From Fagopyrum homotropicum (taxonomy: Eukaryota; Streptophyta; Magnoliopsida; Caryophyllales; Polygonaceae), in contig BSWB01000005.1 in NCBI GenBank assembly GCA_033239125.1, positions 15,243,447 through 15,307,446 of the forward strand: a DNA stretch of 64,000 nucleotides, read 5' to 3'. This document shows positions 55,088 through 64,000 of the stretch, in pieces (the stretch's first letter is position 1; the number at the start of each line of letters is the position of its first letter). The translations under genes were made by a program, and so were the position numbers. Below the pieces are notes generated by a model, which was not told the DNA's origin, searched no databases, and saw nothing but the letters and a program-made list of their open reading frames with translations.

Positions 55088-57989
55088 TAACAAACTGAGA
55101 ATGAATATGAAGATAAATGAATCTACGTTCCCACTTGTTTAGACACAGTTATTATCATCATATTAGCCTCTAACTTTGCATTAATCTATCTAAATGTTAT
55201 AGAGAAAATTGTCAAATGCTCCCAAACATTGAAATAAAAATTGCATTACAAGTATCAAAACCAATAAACCCACAATTTATATGCTTGATTGAGAATCATA
55301 TCTACACAATAATCCTTCAAATTCCATCCCCAAAATGTGCTTCCTTCAGGTACCTTAACCTAGATGAATATTAGAATATAAATACACAATAAAAAGAACA
55401 AAATAAAAACCAAAGAAACCCGTAAAGAAACATGAGTTGTTTCTAGTAGATAAATAAAGCCTATCAACATTGAAAGCAGAAAATGCAGAACAACAATCTG
55501 AATTCTGCAACATTACTAAAAAAACTTCAGTTGTGTCAGATTTATGAATCAAATATCTTCTTCACATCTTTATATAACAAAAAGAGGAGCACATTGCAGT
55601 GAAGTGCACCACTTATGCAAGCAGACCCAAGGTTCTTTCAAGAAACCTATGAATCACAACTCAACAAGGTCTAATCTATGCAATATTATAAATAGAACTG
55701 CAAAACCAATAAAAACTCCCAATACAGAAATCGATATTTACTATAAATTTGTTTAGGAAAATAAGTGTGAATGAAGTTCTATTGAGCAGATATGAAGAGC
55801 AAGAAGGAGGACATCGATTCCTTTCCTGGAAAATGTTATACAAAACTATCCACTAATTAATGAAGTTCTATTGAGCAGATAGGTATGCATGCAGATGTTA
55901 GGACATTAAGAAAGCCTAACATTTGATTCTTGGTTTAATCTTGAAATCCTAATTTTGTTTTACAAATGTCAACCGGATTGTCTAGATTCATCGATAGCCA
56001 AAACAGAGAATACCAATAGAATTTCGATGTGATTCGATATTAAATTTAGGGTTCTGATGCAAAATCTAGCGAGGAAAATCTAGAAGCGAATGAAAATTGA
56101 GTTGTCGAAGTGAACCAACAGGTACGAGTGATAACTAAGACCAAAGAGACCCACCCAAGATCAATTCTCGGCATTGGAGGTAAAGGAGGAGCCTAAAAAA
56201 GCTATAGGGAATGGAAGGCTTAGTTAGAACATAGCAAAAACATAGGTAAAATAATGAAGAATTTGATTATTGTGTTCAAATTACCTTCTTATTCAGTCTT
56301 GTGGCTTGAATTTAGGCATCATCCAAGGCATATCACTATATTAGTATATCACTGTGTATAGAGAAAGAAGAGGAATTGTTACATTAACAATATTATGTGG
56401 ATTCAACTGCAAACTAAAACTGAAAGGAGAATCAATTCTTTGTTTGGATCTTCATCATTTTTAAGGGAAAAAAAATCAATTTGAATCCATAAATGAAAAA
56501 AATCAAAGCCAAAAAGGAAAGATTCACGGAATTCCATTTCTTTACAAAAGCCAAAAGAAACCATAAGGAGAAGTGTTGGTTGAATATCTTGCTTCTAAAC
56601 ATATTAATTAGAAATTAACATATGTTTTCTGAAAACAGAGAAAACAAAGGAAATAAAAAACCATGAACACTATGAGAGCATGATAAAGTCAGACCGGAAA
56701 AAACTATATAAATTTCAAAGAAAATGCTTCCTTGTCAAAATAAAATAAAAACAGAAAAAGCATGAAATCACTTCCTATGAAGAAAGTGTAGTAAACAACC
56801 AAGGAGATGATCACCCAGAGGCACAAAGAAAAATCATGAAATCAAAAAGGCTTCAAACAAAATAAAAACAAGAAATGAAATACAAAAAGAAGAGAAAAAG
56901 TAGTTGCTTAGCATAAAACTGAAACAACTTACCGTTATAAGAAGATCGCGTTGGCTGACTAATAACTGTAGTATAAAAGAAAGCAACACAAATTAGGCAG
57001 GCGGGAATGAAGTTGAGAGCATCGAAAAGAGATAACGATGAAAGCTTACCTAAACCAAACGCAATCCGAAATCTGAAGACGACTGCATTGAAAAAAAAGA
57101 GGAAAAAATAGTCTTAGGTATTACACACTAAAGAGAAATTGCAAATGAGATATAAGAAACTGTAGCTGCCATACCAAATACAAACTGGGTGAAACCAATG
57201 CCGATGACAAACCTGAGACGGTAAAAAAACAACATATGAGTGCATTATAATAAGATGAGCAACAGAGGAGAAGGTGATAAACAGGAAGCACAAGTTTAAA
57301 ATGAATGCCTCTCTTCTTTCTACTACTGTGGTTATAGCAAATCCTAATTCATCATATATACTTCTTTCATTGAGAACTGTTGTTGACCAACATGCAGCAT
57401 TAGAAACCAATGAATTGAGACTAAATGAAAGAAAGTAGAAGTTTATAACAATAATTTATATTTTGAAGGAAAAATAGTATATTATTAAAGATTTTGTTTG
57501 AGCTAGAGTGATCATTATCCTCCTCTTGTAAACTACAAGAGGCTCAACCTGATCAGGCAAGAATCGAAAAGGAGCTAATCACCCTTCATTACCTAGTAGA
57601 CACAAAATGAGGGGGAAGAAAGAAAAACAAAACAACTTAGACACAATACAATGCACTTTGGGATAGAACATGAAGCTACCAATTGACACCTAAATATGAC
57701 TTCCACAATTTATCCTCCAGAGCATTATCACATAAGACTTATTATATCATCTTTTTATGCGCTAAGATCCAATAACCACAGTTAAAAAAATGATTCATAA
57801 ATAAGCAAAGAAAGCTTGTATACATATAATTAGAAGGAAAGGAAAGAAAGAACAACATCATACCTCTATGTCCATAAGATCAACCAAAAGAGATATAGCA
57901 TACCATGTCAGCACAAACATGCAAGAGAAGGAGGAATGCAAGCACAAACACGCAAGATGAAGATGATTAACATTAACAGATAGCAATGA

Positions 57990-58055
57990 GTGCAAATCAT
58001 TGGAAATCTTGGGTTGAGTTCTCCTAAAAAATCTTAATTCTAGATACAAATTCAT
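57990..58055 (-). pseudogene. Possible further P4-ATPase exon relic in H1
   Basis: Minus strand LELRFFRRTQPKI resembles the stretch just upstream of the nucleotide-binding block in ALA-type flippases (a Phe-Phe-Arg-Arg-Thr-Gln motif). It is in the correct order and orientation relative to 54780-55087. The match is short, so the call is tentative. Confidence 0.4.
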
Positions 58056-59955
58056 ATATTAAGTTGGAGATAAACAAATAGAACATTTATTTGGACCAAA
58101 TAATACATCAATATAAAGGCTCAATTGATATTGAAGAGACGTGAAATACCAAAACACCACAGAGAAATAATCTTTCCACAAAAGCGGTTTGCTTCCTATT
58201 TATCTTTTCATCTATTTGTGGTTTGTGTATCTCGAATGGAGATTTGAAAATTGGTGTTAGTAGCTAGATTTGAAAGGTTACTCACTTGAGGAGGTCGAGG
58301 ACAAAGAATCGTTTGAAGCAACTTCTCCTGTCAAACATAGGAAAGTGGGCTGTCAAACATAGGAAAGTGGGACTCGTTTAAAGTAGCTAGTAATATTAAC
58401 CACCCCCTTGTGTTCAACAATCTGTTATACATACTGCTATCCATCTCCGAGGAATTCCCGGTGAAAATGGTTCACCACCGACGATCAACCAAATACGGAC
58501 GTTGCATGCATTCGTTATAATCAATCGGCTAAATCAGGTTCTTTTATTGTCCCTGCAATAGTAAATCAGCAAGATTAACAATCAAAATCTTTAGATGTCC
58601 ATGATTGTATACACTTTGCATGCATTTCCAAGTGGGCAACTTACTTGTTTACTGAAATATAAGTGGACAAGTCTTTAGATAGACCATATATTTGACCAGT
58701 AACATGCTTTAAATACTTGTTTCCTTCCTCTCCAAATTCCTAGTGTTCAGATTCATGGTACTTCTCCCCTTACACATATTAAGCACGGAATTTTATAAGT
58801 GTAAGAGGTGTGCTAAAAATGAAAACATTGTCATTCCAGATTTCATACAACCCATGTATACACGAGGCTTTGATCTATGGCGAGCGAGCGCAGAGCCCAT
58901 CATTCCTATCAAGATTGAAATTTGAACTTGAGTAAAAATATAGCAAAAATATAATATGATTGAAAATAAATAGCTTGGTTTAAGGTCTCTTCTTATGGAA
59001 GCATGCTTCTCCACTGTAAATTTCTACACAAATTGAGTAAAAGGAGCACTAATATGAGTTGTCAAAGCGCTACATAGATTGATTTACAAGAATGTGTTAT
59101 ATAGTTTCTCTTAGGCATTTCATCGAACACCTAATACGCATCCTCTAATCACCCGGAAAAATCAACAATCTGCAAACTTTTTAAGCCATAGGTTTACTTA
59201 CTGGGAAAGAAGGGTCTCCAAGATTGAGCTTAAATGCTTTCTAAATCCAGAAACGGGACATGCATCCTGAGTTGCACAACCCAGATGAAATCTAACTTCA
59301 AATTTGCACCAGTAAGTGACTTGTCAATTAAGTGGGCTATAAAAAAGGATCGTTCATTGAACCCACAAAACACAAAGCAATGAAGCCATAAGACAAACAA
59401 AAGAAAAAGAACTAAAGACGATATCAGAGATGTGATAATAACCTAATCCAAAGCTGAATCTGAAAGGGGACAAAATGAATGGCAAAAATTACCAGGGAAA
59501 CCATCATCGATATGTGGTGGCTCATCCTAAAATTAGGGTTTCGACGCCCATCATGAGATTGTTGAGGCTGAGATCAATGAAGATCACAGATGATTTGAGA
59601 GAGTTGTTAAGAGTGAGGATTTGAGATAATTTTAGAAGAGATTGAGAGAGGTGAGTGACGGAGTAAGAGGGGAGTAAATGAAGCGGTGATGAAGGAAGAG
59701 GAGAGATGACATAAATTGTATAGGAGAGAGTGAGGCGGTGGAGCGGTGGAAGAACACAACCATTGTTACAGGGAAGTGTTTTGAAGAAGCCACGTTAAAA
59801 AAAAAATATGAATTATTAATAGGTAAAAATGTAGTTATCATCAAACAATAAGGGTAGATATGATAAAATATAAAAAATAAGGACAAAATTGGAATTCCCC
59901 TATTCATTTGGGGAACTCCCACATTTAGTATAGTAAGGATATATATATATATATA

Positions 59956-60746
59956 GGTTAATGTTCAGGTAAGGCTCTTTTATTGCGGTACGGCCGTACC
60001 GCAGGGCGACACGTGTCCCGGAAAAAAAAAAAAAAAAAAAAAAATTTTTTTTTTTTTTCCTCTTTTCTGAAACGATTTTTTTTTTTTTTTTTACGGAAAC
60101 TAATGAAAATTTATTTGAACTACCATGTTATAATTTATGCACTATTATCCTATAAATTTTGAACTATTCCTATATAATCCATGAACTATTACTTTTTAAT
60201 ATAATCCATGAACTATTCTATTATAATTCATGAACTATCCCATAATAAGTTTTGAACTATTACTTTCACTCCTTTATAAATTTTTGCACTTTAAACTATT
60301 ATATTATAATTCATGAACTATTCTATTATAATTCATGAACTATCCCATAATAAGTTTTGAACTATTACTTTCACTCCTTTATAAATTTTGCACTATGAAC
60401 TATTCTATTATAATTCATGAACTATGCTTTTAGAAGTTATGAACTATTACTTAATAAGTTTTGAACTATTACTTTCAATCCTTTATAAATTTTACACTAT
60501 GAACTATTCTATTATAATTCATGAACTATCCTTTTATAAGTTATGAACTATTCCATAATAAGTTTTGAACTATTACTTTTACTCGTTTAAAAAAAAAAAA
60601 AAAAAAAAAAAATTAAACTATTACTTTTACTCGTTTAAAAAAAAAAAAAAAAAATTTTTTTTTTTTTTTTTTTTTCGGGACACGTGTCGCCCTGCGGTAC
60701 GGCCACACGGCCGTACCGCAATAATGGGCCTTACTTGAATAATACC
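59956..60746. mobile_element. M2b: second copy of M2
   Basis: Almost the same as M2a. The left palindrome is one 8-base unit shorter (18 bp) and the A/T tracts differ in length. It is preceded by a short TA run that abuts the H1 5' end. Confidence 0.75.
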
Positions 60747-61728
60747 ATATATATATATATATATATAACATTATTCAAAAATCGCACAAGGTGCGGGTAT
60801 TACACTAGTATTAAAATTTATTTAGAAGGTACAAATATCAATTAGGTAGATATTTCCTTTTTAGATTAGTAATATTTTATTTCATCTTGATTTATATGGT
60901 AAAAATATCTAGCTTTAAGTTAATAAAAAAGTATAATAAAAATAAAAAAAATAATAAATAATAAAAGGTAAATTATGATAAAATGACATGTATCATTCAT
61001 TTAAACATAGGATGACACGTGGGTTTAAATGCTTCTACTTTTATATAGTATATAGCTAAAACCAAAATCAACAAGCCAAGAATCAACACAAATCGGATGT
61101 GGAGATTGGCCAAAATAACAGAGAGACAAATACCTACATGTTGGTGAGATGGTAGATCCGGGGAACAATCACCGACATCACCGAATAAGCTTGGCAACTG
61201 AACAATCTTGGCAATATGAAGCCATAAAGAACGATTTGGAATGAATGAGGTTGGGAGATTGAAAGATCGAACATGAAGAAGGCCGAGGGAAGGCGGCGGA
61301 TGTTGAGAACTACGATTAATAAGAAAGAACGCGAGGAGGTGGAAGTTGACGGGAGGACTCGGACTTTGGAATGAAACCCAAAGCGATAGTTCTTCGGGAC
61401 GCAAAATCAATTCAATTGTAGGATTTGAGGAGGTTGATGAGAAGAATCGATTTTTTTTTCCATAACAGGATTTGGATGGTGTGGAGAGGATACAAATAAG
61501 AAGAAAGAGAGCATGCGGTGAATCACTTTGGAAGAAGAAGCTGAAGATTGGTTGAAGGGTAACATGCAAATAGACACTTGAAATTTTAATATGGGTGGCT
61601 GTAAACACGTGTAATGTAAAATAAAGTATAACATGGCAAATCTGAAAATAAAAAGTTGTAAGGGTATATTCGGAAATACTCTATTCATTAGGGAAACTCT
61701 CCCTTTTAATATAGTAAAGAAGTAAAGA
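60747..61728 (-). repeat. Duplicated segment S, copy 2, ending in a Helitron 5' terminus (H2)
   Basis: The copy of 53529-54510 continues to 61728. On the minus strand it begins TCTTTACTTCTTTACTATAT preceded by A, a second Helitron 5' end clearly related to that of H1. The plus-strand Helitron-like 3' end recurs at 60784-60808. A matching 3' end for H2 was not identified. Confidence 0.7.
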
Positions 61729-62218
61729 TATAGATATAGATAGATATAGATAAATAATATGTTATTTTTATTATAAAGAAACAATACATGGTGAATTATA
61801 AGTTACCAGGGTTGGTTTAAATGAGAAAACGTTCAGCAAGTGAAGTCGAAGAACTCACCAAGGAAGTAGAAATAAAGCCCATTGCATCACAAAAAAATTG
61901 CAAGGGTTAGATGCATTTCCCACATAATCAAAAAATGACTCCATTGTTGTTTAAATTCATACGTCAACAGACAGCAATTTCTATGACAACTATGTTTTTG
62001 TCAGCAATCAAGTTTGAGCATACGATTTTGCTTTCACCAAGCAATTTGGGAAACTACAAGGAACCTATAAGCAACAAAAGAATCTTCTGTGGCGGTAGTT
62101 GTTGATTCAAACCTATTTTGCACTTCACGGAGTGGCAACATTGTAGTTTCCAAGCCAAAATTTACATCTTTGTGACTTTTTATCTTACAACACTTCAACT
62201 CAGAGTTGTTGATTTGTT
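61729..62218. other. 3' flank of the GOT1-like gene
   Basis: Starts with a TAGATA simple repeat. The rest is AT-rich and probably contains the 3' UTR of the minus-strand gene. No other feature is supported. Confidence 0.6.
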
Positions 62219-64000
62219 TCAAACGGGTACCCTCTTTCCACGGTAGCGATCAAGCAACTGCGGGATATGAAGAACGTTGGTTACGGAATGTAATGAAGGT
62301 AAACATAACTGGTATCTTAGAGCACCAATGAAGCAAAAAATTCAACTTCTTCAGGTCTTCAGCGTTGCTTTCCAGCAATTGCATTGTTCATGAAATCTAA
62401 ATATTTAAGTCGTCATACAATAAACATTTTTTTTGCAGTGCATCATGTGACTAGAAATCAATTAACATGATCCGAGAGTTAATACCTTGTATATCACATG
62501 GTACATAACAATATAACATCAAGTGCAACTTAGCATGTGGCAATAATCTCACAGCGTTAATATTTTTCAAAAAAGGTGGATAAAATCACAGAGCACATTA
62601 CAATCATCTAACCTAACATATATAGATGCTTCAAAATCTTTGAAATAAGAAGATTATAATGGGGGTATCAATGTAATATCATCTTTGAATAACCAAGGAA
62701 TAATGTTTTTTTATTATAATTCTATTTCACACAGTTTATGTAATATTATTTGCCTCCTTGTGGAGGTTGATTCAAGACAGTTTAAAGCTATCAGAAGAGG
62801 TGTTGTAGACAGACAGTAGCAATTATAAACGTTCTATAGTCTTTACTAAAGCATAAGTGAACAAAGTCAATGCAAACCATAATTCATAAGAAACTATATA
62901 GCATTTTCCTCTTCATCAATTAAGGATCCGTGGAGATCATTTCAATTCCCAAAGGTTTTATTTCCATTTGACTAATTTCCACAATATATATTTTCACATT
63001 TGAATCAATCTCGTAGCCAACCTTTTCTGCAGGACAAACTGACAAAACATACTGTAGCCATGACTTTTTACCATCAAAACTAAAACACTTTACGAGGGAC
63101 ATAATCAAATTTATGACTCATGATAAACAAAAGTTCATCACATTCAAACACCAAACACAACTCAGCATGGCCATCACCAAAGGGACAAATTTTCCTGTTG
63201 ACAAAAGATCTAACTTAGAATACCAAAGGGTCACATTTTCTGTTTTTGAACTTCTCCAACCATGCTAGGAAAACACTTCACTGGGCCAAAATTAAATTTA
63301 CAACTCGAAAAAGATGATAAACATAACACAGCATGACCATTAGCAAAATGAGATTTTGCTTAAAGTATGTATACTAGAGGTTCAGGTGCATAGTCACATA
63401 CCGATCTGATGAAAGGCAGTTGGAATACCCAGCCTAGAAGAGGTATCCGCTGCAGGTAAACAACAACTGTGGGCCAGAAACCACTGCAAAAAAATATCAA
63501 TGTATAATGACCAAACATATCAAGCAATATTCGAACTGTGAAAACTGAAATCAAGCCACTGTATTAGACCTGAAAAGTATGATGAAGCCATAGGACTCTA
63601 GAATCATGCCCGGAATTGGCCAGCCTATGATAACGGAACAGAAGCCGGCATCAAAGGAGATAGTTCCCTGAGCAATCATCAGAAGGTAGCAGCCGGTGAG
63701 AATGAATGGTAATCGGAAAGGGCCACGAACAGAAGCATAAAAAGGAGAGGGTTTTGCTGATGAATAATCATACCTTAAAGTTTTGAGGTTTCATGAAAAA
63801 TTGGAGAGTTGATTTCGGACCAATGGTCAATGCTAACCCTGACATGAACATGATCTGTGCATGTTTCACATGAAAAGAAACATAGTGAAATCAACATACT
63901 GGGAGCATTAAATGAAACGATACGTTGCAAATTTCAAAGAGCTCAAACACCTACGTTTCCCATGGCAAGCAAGTGATCCCAAGGAATGTGAAGAATACCC
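62219..64000 (-). CDS. GOT1: GOT1-like vesicle-transport membrane protein, 3' exons (partial gene)
   Basis: Five minus-strand exons with good splice sites: 63955-64000 (runs off the window), 63774-63854, 63570-63667, 63402-63483 and 62219-62257 (stop TGA at 62219). Readable blocks are LLAMGN, IMFMSGLALTIGPKSTLQFF, MKPQNFK, VIIGWPIPGMILESYGF, GFWPTVVVYLQRIPLLGWVF and LLDRYRGKRVPV, the order and wording of plant Got1/Sft2-like proteins. These are four-helix membrane proteins acting in ER-Golgi vesicle fusion. Phases join correctly (98-base exon plus one base forms a Ser codon). The last intron is 1144 bases. Oddity: in the edge exon, residues like VFFTFLGI are in a different frame from LLAMGN, suggesting a deletion of ~19 bases, so this copy could be a pseudogene. 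Confidence 0.85.

Larger units (their letters stand above)
54511..59939 (-). mobile_element. H1: non-autonomous Helitron, 5.4 kb, minus strand
   Basis: The 5' end on the minus strand is TCCTTACTATACTAAATG at 59939, preceded by A. The 3' end is CTAG at 54514-54511, followed by T, with an 8-bp GC hairpin about 8 bases inside. These are canonical Helitron termini with insertion between A and T and no target duplication. No Rep/helicase ORF is visible. It carries relics of a P4-ATPase gene near the 3' end in the same orientation. The rest has no gene I can recognise. Confidence 0.85.

Noticed and set aside
57114..57410. 98-codon hydrophobic minus-strand ORF in H1
   Set aside because: No convincing similarity to a known protein. 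A faint likeness to another P4-ATPase exon was too weak to claim.

Overview
The window is repeat-dense nuclear DNA of a flowering plant, most likely a eudicot. It holds nested LTR retrotransposons (Athila-like and Tekay-like Ty3/gypsy), Helitrons and inverted-repeat elements. At the right edge lies the 3' part of one intron-containing cellular gene, a GOT1-type vesicle-transport membrane protein. The species cannot be named from sequence alone. I use short labels for the elements: G1 and G2 (Tekay-like), T (small non-autonomous), A, B, C, D (Athila-like), E and F (solo Athila-type LTRs), H1 and H2 (Helitrons), M0, M1, M2a and M2b (inverted-repeat elements).

Layout. 1-8667: decayed Tekay-like element G1 on the minus strand, interrupted by T (715-3239, TSD TAGAT) and by solo LTR F (4146-5756). 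8668-23146: Athila-like A on the plus strand, missing its 5' LTR, gag and integrase. Its env-like ORF is split by D (12410-18824, TSD CACCT), a non-autonomous Athila derivative with a chimeric 362-codon ORF. 23147-51229: a nest four levels deep. LTR G2 holds solo LTR E (TSD ACAAG), which holds Athila B on the minus strand (TSD ATTGT), which holds Athila C on the minus strand (TSD GTAGC). By-eye LTR divergence (C about 0.5 percent, B about 1.1 percent) agrees with that order. 51230-61728: TA-rich DNA with M0, M1 and M2, and the 5.4-kb Helitron H1 that carries P4-ATPase exon relics. H1 sits between two near-identical copies of a ~1.8-kb segment. 61729-64000: 3' flank and last exons of the GOT1-like gene on the minus strand.

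The most notable pattern is a layered cis-sequence architecture shared by the Athila elements. (1) Each element carries clusters of a short palindromic word: CTCGACCGAG in A, D and F; CACGGCCGTG in B and C; ATCGTCCGAT in E. A GC-rich word (GCAGGGGCGG) does the same in G2. The clusters recur upstream of the LTR TATA box, again downstream in the LTR, in the protease-RT linker (A, B, C and the D ORF), and upstream of an internal TATA box before the env-like ORF (A, B). (2) Five families carry four copies of GAGACTTACCCGGTRA at near-constant spacing in the LTR. (3) Two hairpins and a duplicated polypurine-like module (AAGTATGGGGT) persist even in D, which has lost gag and pol. These look like selected cis signals, and the word clusters look like self-recognition or promoter sites that switch between families. 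That functional reading is inference.
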